The position numbers and the translations under genes are program-made. Below are positions 1 through 8,899 of a stretch of DNA of 64,000 bases, piece after piece; position 1 is the first letter of the stretch, and the number at the start of each line of letters is the position of its first letter. The DNA comes from Pseudomonadota bacterium (lineage in GTDB: Bacteria; Myxococcota_A; UBA796; UBA9615). The DNA lies in assembly GCA_024229515.1 (NCBI GenBank), contig JAAESI010000120.1, positions 1 through 64,000 on the forward strand. Direction: 5' to 3'. The notes beneath the pieces are model-generated. The model made no database searches, had not been told where the DNA came from, and saw nothing but the letters and a program-made list of their open reading frames with translations.

Positions 1-140
1 CCTTCCGCGAGATCTACAACGAGCAGTGGCTAGTCGCACGACACGGGTACAGCTCGCCGGCCCAGGTACGGCGGGAACTCACCGGGAGCGTCGCGGCCTG
101 AACAACAACAGCATGTGTCCGAGAAACCGGGTGCGGTACA
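1..140 (+). mobile_element. Right end of an IS3-type insertion sequence (rest lies outside the window)
   Basis: The first 101 bases encode the C-terminal tail of a DDE (rve) transposase. After its stop, bases 116-140 read inward from the outside as a TG-starting terminal sequence (complement begins TGTACCGCACCCGG), as expected for an IS3-family terminal inverted repeat. Base 140 is also where the leftward iorB-like gene loses similarity to its family, so I place the IS boundary there. The left end and the short target duplication would be outside the window, so the exact boundary and the IS subgroup are inferred. Confidence 0.6.
3..101 (+). CDS. IS3-family transposase, C-terminal fragment
   Basis: Partial: the gene enters from the left edge and ends at the TGA at 99-101. 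The visible 32 residues start FREIYNEQWLVARHGY and continue SSPAQVRREL, a typical end of the integrase-core domain of IS3-family OrfB, where the pattern is YN..WL..RHGY.SPAQ. None of the catalytic DDE residues is inside the window, so activity cannot be judged. It runs against the interrupted leftward gene next to it. I am sure it is a transposase tail and less sure of the subgroup. Confidence 0.7.
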   Translation, partial: FREIYNEQWLVARHGYSSPAQVRRELTGSVAA

Positions 141-541
141 CGCGTGTACTCCTTGCCCGCGGGCGAGGACTCGACCCGGACGTTGGCCCAGTCCACGTCG
201 AGTTCTTCGGCCAGCAACATCGGCAGCGCGGTGAAGATGCCCTGCCCCATCTCGGAGCCGCCCATGCGGAGGGTGGCGATGCCGTCCTCGGCGATGCGGA
301 TCCAGGCGTTGAGGTGGTGCTCGGCGGCCGAGGCCGCGACCTTGCCGAGGCGGATCGTGCCGTCGGGAGGGGCAGCCTTGCCGAACCCGCTGAGGGAGAA
401 GCCGATGACGAGGGCCCCGCTTCCCTTGATGAAGTCACGCCGGCTGACGTTGTGGAATCCGTCACGGATTCCATCCTTCGGACGCTCGCCTTCGGCAAGC
501 GCGACCTCTGGCTCCTGCCGCCGGTCGTGGAAGGTGGTCAT
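141..541 (-). pseudogene. IorB-like molybdenum hydroxylase large subunit, N-terminal remnant cut by an IS
   Basis: This is the start of a molybdopterin-binding large subunit of the xanthine dehydrogenase / isoquinoline 1-oxidoreductase (IorB) type, normally about 700 residues. The N-terminus carries a twin-arginine signal (SRRDFIKGSGALVIGFSLSG, about residues 33-52), so the intact enzyme would be exported folded to the periplasm. The conserved stretch GSEMGQGIFTALPMLLAEEL follows at about 95-113. Similarity ends near residue 134, and the remaining codons of the open frame (down to base 14) come from the IS. The ATG overlaps the stop of the iron-sulfur subunit gene upstream by 4 nt (ATGA), so the two were one translationally coupled unit. 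The rest of the gene may lie beyond the IS. Confidence 0.75.
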
Positions 542-1037
542 TCGCCCGGCTCCTCAGCCTTGGGCTCCGGCTCTTCGACCGGGGGAGGAGGCGGGGGGGG
601 GGGCAGTTCGACGGCTCGCTTGATGCCAGCGCGGATCCGGGGTACGTGGCGCACCGGCAGAGGTTCGTCATCGCCGCGTCGATGTCGGCATCGCTGGGGT
701 CGGGGTTCTTCGCCAGGAGCGACGCCGCGGCCATGATCTGACCGCTCTGGCAGTAGCCGCACTGGGGGACCTGGGCGTCGATCCAGGCTTGTTGCACGGC
801 GTGTCCCAGCCCTTCGATGGTGGTGACTTCCTGGCCGACGACCGCCGCGGCCGGGAGGATGCAGCTCCGAACCGCCGCCCCGTTGAGGTGCACCGTGCAG
901 GCTCCGCACAGGCCGACGCCGCATCCGAACTTCGTGCCGGTGAGGCCTACCTGCTCCCGGATCGCCCACAGCAGCGGGGTGTCGGGATCGGCTTCGATGC
1001 TGACGGCTTCGCCGTTGATGGAAAGGTCGAGCTTCAC
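538..1037 (-). CDS. IorA-like [2Fe-2S] subunit of a molybdenum hydroxylase, with a frameshift
   Basis: Small electron-transfer subunit of an aldehyde/xanthine/isoquinoline-oxidase type enzyme. Both clusters are visible: the plant-ferredoxin-like [15 protein letters not shown] and the C-terminal CGYCQSGQ ... NLCRCATYP. Start is GTG at 1037, overlapping the stop of the upstream small gene (GTGA). After CRCATYP the frame changes: the expected [13 protein letters not shown] continues in another frame and runs through a proline-rich tail to a stop at 538-540, which overlaps the iorB ATG. One extra C in the CCCC run near 645-650 would restore it. Either the assembly has a base missing or the gene decayed after its partner was cut by the IS. 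In the unshifted frame translation would run on to 462. Confidence 0.75.
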
Positions 1038-1264
1038 AGGACCGCCAGTCCCCGATGGGCCGGGTTGGCTCCCTTCAGCCAGGCGTCCCATTGGCCGTGA
1101 TCGCTGGTATCGACGCCGTCGTTGGCGGCGCAGGTTCGAAGCCACGTCTGGAGGTCCTCGAACAGCTGGCTGTCCAGCAGATCGGGGTGTTCCATCAGCT
1201 GGGTGTGGATCACCCGGTAGATGAGCTTCAGTTCGGTCGCGTCGTAGCTGCTCAGGGGAGTCAT
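1034..1264 (-). CDS. Small hypothetical protein upstream of the IorAB-like genes
   Basis: A 76-residue protein that I do not recognise. It is predicted soluble and mostly helical, with no signal peptide, no membrane segment and a single cysteine. It starts [18 protein letters not shown] and ends in a tryptophan-containing stretch (QWDAWLKG). Its stop overlaps the GTG of the iron-sulfur subunit gene by 4 nt, so it is probably translationally coupled to it. It lies 10 nt after the murJ stop, in the same direction, so it may be transcribed with murJ. Function unknown. Confidence 0.6.
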   Translation of the reverse strand: MTPLSSYDATELKLIYRVIHTQLMEHPDLLDSQLFEDLQTWLRTCAANDGVDTSDHGQWDAWLKGANPAHRGLAVL

Positions 1265-1274
1265 GGCGCGCAGG

Positions 1275-2855
1275 CTAGCGTCGGGATCTCCGTCGGAACA
1301 GTCCTAGGATCTCCCCGAGTTCCGGATGCTTCGTGAGGGCGGCGACGGCAACGAACGCCGCGATGGCGGCAGCCAGGGCGGTGGCGTACGGGATGAGGAG
1401 CGCGCCGCCGCTGAGGTCGCGAAGCTCGAGGACCGGGATGAGGGCCCATACGACCCCGCCCATCACCGCCGTGGCGAGGCCCGACAGGAGCAAGGAGCGG
1501 AGGGTGACCGCGTCCCCGATGTCGCCTACGTGGCGCTTGAGGAACCAGGTCAGGGCCATCGCCTGGAACAGCGCCGACAGGGTGTTGGCCAGGGCGATGC
1601 CGCCGAAGCTCAGGCTCGGGGCGAGCGCGTAGCAGAGGCTCAGGTTCACGACCATCGAGCCGAACGCGATCCAGACGGGCGTCCTGGTGTCCTTGAACGC
1701 GTAGAAGACGGGCACGAGCACCCGGCTCAGGGCGATGTGGGTGAGGCCCAGGATGTGGAACGACAGCGCGTACGTGGTCATCGACGTCGAGGTCGCGTCG
1801 TAGGCGCCGCGCTCGAACAGGAGCGAGGTGGTCTCACGACCCAGGAGCAGCAGTCCGATCGTGACCGGGAAGCAGACGAAGCAACACAGACGGATCGAGT
1901 ACAGGACCGTGTCGGCGACCTTCTCTTTGCTCCCCGCGGCGGCGTCCGCGGCCAGCGTGGGGAGGACCACCGTGGAGACGGCGACGGCGAAGACGCCCAG
2001 GGTCAACTCGAGCAGCCGGGAGCTGTACTGCAGGGAGCTGACCGCGCCCGAGCCCATGCCCCAGGCGACCGCCTGCGAGACCAGCACGTTGATCTGGTAG
2101 ACGCCGGCGCCGAAGACGGTGGGGACGAGCAGCCACAGCGCCTGCTTGATCCGCGGGCTGAAGCTGAAGTCCGGCTTCCACCGGAACCCCAGCTTGAAGA
2201 CGTACGGCAGCTGGAAGACCAGCTGCAGGGCGCCGCCTATGAGCACACCGACCGCGAAGGCGTAGGCCGGCTCCGTCATGCCCGAGGCGAGCGCGACGGC
2301 GGCCCCGATGACGGCGAGGTTCAGCAGGATCGAGGTCGCCGCGCTGACCCAGAAGATCCGCCACGTGTTCAACACCCCCTGCATCACCGCCGCCCAGGCG
2401 ACGAGGGCGATGTAGGGGAACATCCATCGGGTCAGAGACTCGGTGAGCTGGAGGGCTTCGGGGTCGATCGGTTTGCTGCTCAGCAGCGAGAAGAGGCCGA
2501 CGATGAGGCCGGCGCCGACCATGCCCAGGGCGGTGATGGCAGTGAGCGCCAGGAGCGACAGGTTGAAGAACTGCCGCGCGAAGCCGAGCGCCGCTTCGTC
2601 CCCTTCCTGCTGCCGCACCTCCGACAGCACCGGGATGAAGCCCGCGCTCATGGCCCCCTCGGCCACCAGGCGGCGGAGGAGGTTGGGGATTTGGAACGCG
2701 ATTCCGAAGGCGTCGCTGCCGACGCTCGTGCCCAGATACCAGGCGCGCACCTGCTCGCGGACGAGCCCCAGCACCCGGGAGCCCATCGTAATGACGCTCA
2801 TCGACGCGGCCGAGCGAAGGATCGACCGACGAGACTCTGCTGAAGATTCGGACAT
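1275..2855 (-). CDS. murJ: Lipid II flippase MurJ (MviN)
   Basis: Moves the lipid-linked peptidoglycan precursor lipid II from the cytoplasmic to the periplasmic face of the inner membrane. At 526 residues it has the usual MurJ length (about 510-550) and is a polytopic MATE/MOP-fold protein with about 14 hydrophobic segments. The N-terminal signature SRVLGLVREQV (about residues 27-37) is the conserved family motif with the essential arginine. A short basic tail (FRRRSRR) ends the protein. ATG start at 2855; it is transcribed divergently from the VWA lipoprotein gene, with only 51 nt between the starts. Confidence 0.95.
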   Translation of the reverse strand: MSESSAESRRSILRSAASMSVITMGSRVLGLVREQVRAWYLGTSVGSDAFGIAFQIPNLLRRLVAEGAMSAGFIPVLSEVRQQEGDEAALGFARQFFNLSLLALTAITALGMVGAGLIVGLFSLLSSKPIDPEALQLTESLTRWMFPYIALVAWAAVMQGVLNTWRIFWVSAATSILLNLAVIGAAVALASGMTEPAYAFAVGVLIGGALQLVFQLPYVFKLGFRWKPDFSFSPRIKQALWLLVPTVFGAGVYQINVLVSQAVAWGMGSGAVSSLQYSSRLLELTLGVFAVAVSTVVLPTLAADAAAGSKEKVADTVLYSIRLCCFVCFPVTIGLLLLGRETTSLLFERGAYDATSTSMTTYALSFHILGLTHIALSRVLVPVFYAFKDTRTPVWIAFGSMVVNLSLCYALAPSLSFGGIALANTLSALFQAMALTWFLKRHVGDIGDAVTLRSLLLSGLATAVMGGVVWALIPVLELRDLSGGALLIPYATALAAAIAAFVAVAALTKHPELGEILGLFRRRSRR

Positions 2856-2906
2856 CGTCCTCTAGAATGCGGCCCGCTCAGGGTACCGGAGCGGATCGGA
2901 GGTCAT

Positions 2907-3977
2907 GTGAAGCGCGCAGCATTCGCCCTCGTCCTGGTGACGCTCGTGGCCTGTTCGGACAACACGCTTCGAGTCATCTACGAAGAGGCGCCCCTGGCGG
3001 AGCAGCCGGACGCGCTGGGGCCGACCATCTGGGTCGACGAGTTCCAGCAGCGGACCGTGGAAGCGTCCGACATCCTCTTCGTCATCGACGACTCCTGCTC
3101 CATGGAAGACGAGCAGGAGGAGCTCGCGGCCAACTTCGACGCCTTCATCCAGCACTTCGACGGGACCAACCTCGACTTCCACATCGGGGTCACCAAGGGC
3201 GACTTGGAGCCGGGCGCGACGGACGACTGGGGCATCCTTGAGAACCTGCCCGACGGCACGAAGTGGATCGACGCGGACACCGCCGACCCGATCGCCGCGT
3301 TCAACGACATCGCGAACGTCGGCGCCAGCGGCTCGGGCGAGTGCGAGATGGGGCTGCAGGCGAGCTTCTCGGCGTTGCAGTACCAGGCCAACCCCGGGCG
3401 CCCCAACGACGGCTTCTACCGCGAGGACGCGCTCCTGACGTTGGTCGTGGTGAGCGACGAGATCGACCATGGCGCGGACGAGACCACCATTCCGTTGTTC
3501 CCGTCCTGCGACGGCATTCAGCCCAATGAATACATTCCGTGGTGGTCCAATTCCCTCAAGGGGGCGGGCAATCAGGACAAGCTGATCTGGACCGGGATCG
3601 TGGGCGACCGGCCCGGCGGCTGCGACGCCAACGGCAACACCGCGGACGAGGGCGAGGGCTACTGGGATGTCATCGACGGCGTCGGCGGCAACCACCTCAG
3701 CGTCTGCAGCGATGACTGGTCCGAGTTCCTCACCCAGTTGGGCTTCGAGGCGGCCGGGCTGAAGACGTCATTCCAGCTGCGCCGCATCCCGCTCGAGTCG
3801 ACGATCGTGGTGGAGATCGACGACGAGGTCATCGAAGAGGGCACCATCTGGACGTACGACCGGACGCGCAATGCGATCGACTTCCCGATCGAGTACGTGC
3901 CGGAGGAGCTGTCGATTCTGCGCGTGACCTACCAGTTGCAGGAAGACACCGGCTTCATCGTTCCCGACGACGACTAG
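2907..3977 (+). CDS. Lipoprotein with a von Willebrand factor A-like domain
   Basis: A 356-residue envelope protein. It starts at GTG 2907 (the ATG two bases earlier is followed at once by a stop in its own frame). A signal peptide ends in the lipobox LVAC, with the lipidated cysteine at residue 16. A beta strand then leads into FVIDDSCSMEDEQ (about 58-70), which fits the MIDAS motif DxSxS of VWA domains, so metal-dependent ligand binding is likely. Two further cysteine pairs suggest disulfides in the periplasm or on the surface. The last third is a separate beta-rich region. The ligand is unknown. The 3' end overlaps the convergent rarA gene by 23 nt. Confidence 0.8.
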   Translation: MKRAAFALVLVTLVACSDNTLRVIYEEAPLAEQPDALGPTIWVDEFQQRTVEASDILFVIDDSCSMEDEQEELAANFDAFIQHFDGTNLDFHIGVTKGDLEPGATDDWGILENLPDGTKWIDADTADPIAAFNDIANVGASGSGECEMGLQASFSALQYQANPGRPNDGFYREDALLTLVVVSDEIDHGADETTIPLFPSCDGIQPNEYIPWWSNSLKGAGNQDKLIWTGIVGDRPGGCDANGNTADEGEGYWDVIDGVGGNHLSVCSDDWSEFLTQLGFEAAGLKTSFQLRRIPLESTIVVEIDDEVIEEGTIWTYDRTRNAIDFPIEYVPEELSILRVTYQLQEDTGFIVPDDD

Positions 3978-5259
3978 CCCACACCCGCAACCGCTCCGCG
4001 AGCATCTTCTCGTAGCCCTGATCGCCGGGCTCGTACCACGTGGTCCCCTGCAGGGCGTCTGGCAGGTACTCCTCGTCGACGAAGTTCCCCGCGTAGCGAT
4101 GCGGGTTCTTGTAGCCCTTGCCGTAGTCCAGCTTCTTCATCAGCGGCGTGGCCGCGTTCCGGAGGTGCAGCGGGACCGGCAGCGAACCGTGCTTCTTCAC
4201 CGCGTCCGCGGCCGCGAAGTAGGCCTTCGTCGTCGACGATTTTGGGGCCGTGGCGAGGTAGATCGTCGCTTGGCTCAGGGGGTACTTCGCCTCCGGCAGG
4301 CCCAGGAAGTGGACCGCGTCCTTGCACGCCGTCGCGATCTGGATCGCCCGGGGGTCCGCGAGCCCGACATCCTCTGAGGCGAAGATCACGAGCCGACGGG
4401 CGAGGAACATCGGGTCCTCCCCCGCTTCGACCATGCGGGCGAGCCAGTACAGCGATGCGTTCGGGTCGCTCCCTCGCATCGACTTGACGAACGCCGAGAT
4501 GCAGTTGAAGTGCTCCTCGCCGGCGCGGTCGTACAGCAGCGAGTCGTCGCCGAGCGCTTCGGCAGCCTCCTCGGCGGTCAGCGGCGGGAGGCCGAGCGCG
4601 CGAGCGCGGAAGTGGAGGGCGACCCGCTCGACCGCCCCGAGGCAGCGTCGCGCGTCCCCGCTGCTGGCGAGCACGATCCGCTTGAGGGCGTCGCCGTCGA
4701 TCTCGATGCCCAGGGTGCCGACGCCGCGTTCCGGATCGGACAGCGCCCGCTGCATCAGCGCGACCAGGGCCTCTTCGGGGATGGGTCGAAGCACGTGCAC
4801 GGCGCACCGGCTCAGGAGTGCGCCGACGACCCGGAAGCTGGGGTTCTCGGTGGTCGCGCCGACCAGGGTGACGAGGCCGGACTCCACGTGGGGAAGGAAC
4901 GCGTCCTGTTGGGCGCGGTTGAATCGGTGGATCTCGTCGACGAACAGGAGTGTCCGGCCTTCACGCTTCTCCGCCCGGGCGACGATCTCGCGGACCTCCT
5001 TCACGCCCCCGAGTACCGCGCTGAACGGCTCGAAGTGGGCTTCGGTGTGCTGCGCGAGCAAGCGCGCGATGGTCGTCTTGCCCGAGCCGGGGGGGCCCCA
5101 CAGAACCATCGACGTCAGCCGATCGGACTCGATCAAACGGCGCAGGGGCCGGCCCGGGCCGAGCAGGTGATCCTGGCCCAGGACCTCCTCCAGCGTGGCC
5201 GGCCTCATGCGCTCGGCCAGCGGAGTACGAAAGAGGTGAGGCAGTGCGTCGCGGGACAT
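3955..5259 (-). CDS. rarA: Replication-associated recombination ATPase RarA (MgsA)
   Basis: An AAA+ ATPase of the clamp-loader branch that acts at stalled replication forks and related single-strand/double-strand junctions. The 434 residues match the family length. Visible motifs are LEEVLGQDHLLG near the start, Walker A GPPGSGKTT (about 55-63), Walker B LLFVDEIHRFN (about 104-114), sensor-1 GATTENPSF and the sensor-2/lid region SSGDARRCLG. The C-terminal tetramerisation part is complete (...YGKGYKNPHRYAGNFV...). ATG start at 5259, divergent from the ABC transporter pair 27 nt away. Confident assignment. Confidence 0.95.
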   Translation of the reverse strand: MSRDALPHLFRTPLAERMRPATLEEVLGQDHLLGPGRPLRRLIESDRLTSMVLWGPPGSGKTTIARLLAQHTEAHFEPFSAVLGGVKEVREIVARAEKREGRTLLFVDEIHRFNRAQQDAFLPHVESGLVTLVGATTENPSFRVVGALLSRCAVHVLRPIPEEALVALMQRALSDPERGVGTLGIEIDGDALKRIVLASSGDARRCLGAVERVALHFRARALGLPPLTAEEAAEALGDDSLLYDRAGEEHFNCISAFVKSMRGSDPNASLYWLARMVEAGEDPMFLARRLVIFASEDVGLADPRAIQIATACKDAVHFLGLPEAKYPLSQATIYLATAPKSSTTKAYFAAADAVKKHGSLPVPLHLRNAATPLMKKLDYGKGYKNPHRYAGNFVDEEYLPDALQGTTWYEPGDQGYEKMLAERLRVWASRRRER

Positions 5260-5286
5260 CGGACGGGACGCTACCCTACGCCGCCG

Positions 5287-7104
5287 ATGTCAGGGACCAG
5301 CAGTCAGATCAGGAGCCGCCGCCGCCTTCTGAAGTACCTGCGCGCGGAGACGCCCCAGTACCTGATCGGCATCGCCGCGCTGTTCATCACGAACGCCTGC
5401 ACCGCCGGCATCCCCTACCTCACGAAGCTGATCTTCGACGCGCTGGAGCAGGGCGGGGGCAGCGACCCCGATGCGACGGTGGAGAGGGTGACGATGCTGG
5501 CGGGGGGCATCGTGGGGCTGGCGCTGGGGCTGGCGGCGTTCCGCACGCTGTCGCGCATCTTCATCTTCAACGGTGGCCGCCGGGTCGAGTACGCGGTCCG
5601 CAACGACGTGTACGCGCACATGCAGAAGCTCGGCCCGAGCTTCTTCGGCCGCCTCGCCGTCGGCGACCTCATCTCGCGCACGACCAACGACATCACGGCC
5701 GTGCGCCTGCTCGGCGGACCTGGCGTGCTCAACATCACCAACACCGCGATCGTGTACGTCGCGGCGGTGACGCCGATGCTGGCGATCAGCCCGACGCTGA
5801 CGGCGTGGGCGCTGGCGCCGCTGGTGCTGGTGTTCGCGTCGACCCGCTTCGTCGGCCCTCAGATCTACAAGAAGAGCTTCGCCGCCCAGGAGAAGCTGTC
5901 GACGCTGTCGGCGCTGGCCAACGAGTCCATCACCGGCATCAGCGTGATCCAGGCGTACGTGCGTGAGAACTCCCGGCAGGCGTCGTTCGCGGCCGCGTCG
6001 GAGGACTACCGCAAGGCGTACCTGGGCTTCGTGCTCTACCGGTCCGTGCTGCTGCCGATCCTCGCCGGCATGGGCGGCCTGGGGACGCTCACGATCCTGT
6101 ACTTCGGTGGCTCCGCGGTCATCGAAGGGACGCTCAGCCTCGGCGACTTCGTGGCCATCATGGGCTACCTCGCGATGCTCATGTGGCCGACGGTCGCGCT
6201 GGGCTGGATGGTCAGCCTGTGGCAGCGGGGGCGGGCGGCGATGGACCGGCTGGCCGAGATCTTCGACGAGGAGCCGGACGTCGAAGACGCACCGGAGGTG
6301 GTTACCCCCGACTCCCTGGCCGGAGCGGTTCGGTTCTCCAGCCTCGACTTCGCCTGGGGGGATCGGCAGGTCCTGTTCGACATCGATCTCGAGATCCAGG
6401 CCGGAGAGCAGGTGCTGCTGGTGGGGCCCTCGGGCGCCGGCAAGTCGACGCTCGTCGTGCTCCTTCCGCACCTGTCGGCCATTCCCGACGGTGCGCTGTC
6501 CATCGACGGCATCGACGTCAATGCCCTGCCGATGCGCTGGCTGCGGCGACGGATTGCGTTCGTGCCCCAGGAGACCTTCCTGTTCAGCATGACCGTCGAG
6601 GAGAACGTCGCCTTCGGACTGGACGACGCCGACCGGACCGCGGTCACGCGCGCCGCCGATCTGGCGTCGCTGACCGGCGACCTGACCCGCTTCCCGCACG
6701 GGTACGAGACCCTGGTGGGGGAGCGTGGCGTGACGCTGTCAGGAGGCCAGCGGCAGCGCATGACCATCGCGCGCGCGGCCATGCTGGAGCCGTCCATCTG
6801 GGTGTTCGACGACTGCCTGTCGTCCGTCGATGCCGGCACCGAACAGCGGATCATCCGCAACCTTCGCGCCCGCACCGACGAGGCGACCGCCATCTTCGTG
6901 ACCCACCGGCTGCTCGGCTTCGAAGGGGTCGACAAGGTCGTGGTGCTCGAGGACGGCCGCATCACCGAGCAGGGCACCCACGCCGAGCTGCTCGCCAAGG
7001 GCGGTTGGTACGCGCGGCTGTACCGGCAGCAGAAGCTGGATCAGGAACTCACCGGTGACTTCTCGGCGGCGGTGGTGCCCCAGGACTCGGGGGTGCCGTC
7101 GTGA
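5287..7104 (+). CDS. Heterodimeric ABC exporter, subunit with a degenerate ATP site
   Basis: A type IV ABC exporter half-transporter: a six-helix transmembrane domain (about residues 1-320), then a nucleotide-binding domain with Walker A GPSGAGKST (about 380), Q-loop VPQETFLF, signature LSGGQRQRM (about 484), Walker B WVFDDCLSS (about 506) and H-loop THRLL. The residue after Walker B is Asp instead of the catalytic Glu, as in the YheI/BmrC-type subunit of multidrug heterodimers. The start is ATG 5287; the frame is open further upstream but that part is antisense to rarA. Its stop overlaps the GTG of the next ABC gene by 4 nt, so the two are coupled partners. Substrate (drug, lipid or peptide) cannot be read from the sequence. 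Confidence 0.9.
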   Translation: MSGTSSQIRSRRRLLKYLRAETPQYLIGIAALFITNACTAGIPYLTKLIFDALEQGGGSDPDATVERVTMLAGGIVGLALGLAAFRTLSRIFIFNGGRRVEYAVRNDVYAHMQKLGPSFFGRLAVGDLISRTTNDITAVRLLGGPGVLNITNTAIVYVAAVTPMLAISPTLTAWALAPLVLVFASTRFVGPQIYKKSFAAQEKLSTLSALANESITGISVIQAYVRENSRQASFAAASEDYRKAYLGFVLYRSVLLPILAGMGGLGTLTILYFGGSAVIEGTLSLGDFVAIMGYLAMLMWPTVALGWMVSLWQRGRAAMDRLAEIFDEEPDVEDAPEVVTPDSLAGAVRFSSLDFAWGDRQVLFDIDLEIQAGEQVLLVGPSGAGKSTLVVLLPHLSAIPDGALSIDGIDVNALPMRWLRRRIAFVPQETFLFSMTVEENVAFGLDDADRTAVTRAADLASLTGDLTRFPHGYETLVGERGVTLSGGQRQRMTIARAAMLEPSIWVFDDCLSSVDAGTEQRIIRNLRARTDEATAIFVTHRLLGFEGVDKVVVLEDGRITEQGTHAELLAKGGWYARLYRQQKLDQELTGDFSAAVVPQDSGVPS

Positions 7105-8885
7105 GACCTCCCGGGCGGCGAGCCGAAGGCGACAAGGAGTTTGAGGGGCTGGATTGGGATCTGCTCAAGCGGATCGGCCACTACGCCCGGCCCCACTGGA
7201 GGGTGCTCGCGATCTCGCTGTCGATCCTCCCCATCACCGCGGGTCTGCAGCTGGTGCAGCCATGGCTGATCAAGAACGCGATCGACGGCCCCATCGCGAG
7301 TGGGGACGCCACCGGGCTGGTGCCCATCGCGATCGTTCTGTTCGCCGTGCTGATGGGCAACTACACGCTGCAGTTCATCGGCAGCTACGCCAGCCACCTG
7401 GGCGGGCAGGGCATCGTCCACGACCTCCGGGTGGGCGTGCATGCGCACCTGCTGACGCTCCACGACCGCTACTTCCAGCGGAACCCCGCGGGTCGGCTGC
7501 TGACCCGCTGCACCAACGACGTCGAGGGCATCGGAGAGATGTTCGCGGCGGGGTTCCTGACCCTGTTCGGCGACGTCGTGCTGCTGCTGGGGATCTGCGG
7601 CGCCTTGCTGCTGCTGGACTGGAAGCTCGCGCTGGTGACGTTCGCGGCGCTGCCCGTGCTCATCGGCGTCTCGCAGTGGTTCCAGGCAGCGCTGCGCAAC
7701 ACCTACCGCGAGCTGCGGCGGCGCGTCTCCGAGCTGAACGCCTACCTCCAGGAACGAATCTCCGGGATCAAGATCATCCAGTTGTTCGCCCGCGAAGCTC
7801 GCACCTACAGCGAGTTCAAGGAGCACAACGCTCAGTTGATGAGCGAGAACTTCCGGTCGATCCGGCTGGACGCGATGCTGTTCGCGTTCGTCGATGCGAT
7901 GGCCCACCTCGTCACGGCCCTGCTGATCGCGTGGGCCGCGAGGCCGATCGTCGACGACGCCCTGACGTTTGGTGCGCTTGTCGCATTCCTGGACTACGTG
8001 AGCCGCTTCTTCCAGCCGATCCGCGACCTCAGCCAGAAGGTCGCCACGCTCCAGTCCGGGCTCGCCAGCAGCGAGCGGGTCTTCTCCCTCCTGGACGAGA
8101 CCGAGCGGGTCGAGGATCCGGTCGGGGGAGGCCACGACGAGGCCGTGCGGGGCACGATTTCGTTCGACCGGGTGCATTTCGCCTACAAGCCCGAGGAGCC
8201 GGTGCTCTGCGGCCTCGATCTGGAGGTCACGTCGGGGGAGAAGGTCGCGCTGCTGGGGGTCACGGGCGCCGGCAAGACCACCGCGCTGCGGCTGCTGGGG
8301 CGGGTCTACGACCCCGACCGGGGGCGGGTGGTGATCGACGGTGTGCCGGTGACCGATTGGTCGGTCCAGCGCCTGCGTCGGTCGATCGGCGTCGTTCTGC
8401 AGGACGTCTTCCTGTTCATGGGCTCGGTGCGCGACAACGTCACGTTGCACGATGCTTCGATCAGCGACGAGACGGTGTGGGCCGCGCTGGAGCAGGTCGG
8501 CGCGGCTGAACTGGTGAAGCGGATCGGCGGGCTGGGCGCGGATCTGGCCGAGCGGGGCGGCAACCTCAGCGCCGGCGAGCGGCAGCTCCTGGCGTTCGCG
8601 CGGGTGATGGTCTACGACCCCGCGATTCTGCTCCTGGACGAGGCGACCTCCAACGTCGACACGTTCGCCGAGGCGCGAATCCAGGAGGCGATCGCGACCG
8701 CGATGGAAGGCCGCACGACGCTGGTCGTGGCCCACCGCCTGTCGACGATCCAGCAGGTGGACCGGGTCGCAGTGCTGCACCAGGGCGAACTCGCCGAGAT
8801 CGGAACCCACCGTGAACTTCTGGCCGTAGACGGCCTGTACCGCCGGCTGTACGAGACGTATTTCGCCGCTGGCGATGCGGCGTAG
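7101..8885 (+). CDS. Heterodimeric ABC exporter, subunit with the catalytic Walker B glutamate
   Basis: Second half-transporter, 594 residues, with transmembrane helices in about residues 25-330 and an NBD with Walker A GVTGAGKTT (about 385), signature LSAGERQLL (about 487), Walker B ILLLDEATSNVD with the catalytic Glu (about 510-521) and H-loop VAHRLST. The Glu here and the Asp in the preceding subunit give the one-canonical, one-degenerate site arrangement of YheH/YheI (BmrCD) and TmrAB. GTG start at 7101 overlaps the preceding stop (GTGA). It is followed after 14 nt by the unknown gene at 8900, so the operon may continue to 12247. Confidence 0.9.
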   Translation: MRPPGRRAEGDKEFEGLDWDLLKRIGHYARPHWRVLAISLSILPITAGLQLVQPWLIKNAIDGPIASGDATGLVPIAIVLFAVLMGNYTLQFIGSYASHLGGQGIVHDLRVGVHAHLLTLHDRYFQRNPAGRLLTRCTNDVEGIGEMFAAGFLTLFGDVVLLLGICGALLLLDWKLALVTFAALPVLIGVSQWFQAALRNTYRELRRRVSELNAYLQERISGIKIIQLFAREARTYSEFKEHNAQLMSENFRSIRLDAMLFAFVDAMAHLVTALLIAWAARPIVDDALTFGALVAFLDYVSRFFQPIRDLSQKVATLQSGLASSERVFSLLDETERVEDPVGGGHDEAVRGTISFDRVHFAYKPEEPVLCGLDLEVTSGEKVALLGVTGAGKTTALRLLGRVYDPDRGRVVIDGVPVTDWSVQRLRRSIGVVLQDVFLFMGSVRDNVTLHDASISDETVWAALEQVGAAELVKRIGGLGADLAERGGNLSAGERQLLAFARVMVYDPAILLLDEATSNVDTFAEARIQEAIATAMEGRTTLVVAHRLSTIQQVDRVAVLHQGELAEIGTHRELLAVDGLYRRLYETYFAAGDAA

Positions 8886-8899
8886 TAGAGTCGCGCGCC

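Noticed and set aside
4510..5286. A longer N-terminus for the first ABC exporter gene
   Set aside because: The extra 259 codons are antisense to rarA and lack any transporter feature; the ATG at 5287 gives the normal start.
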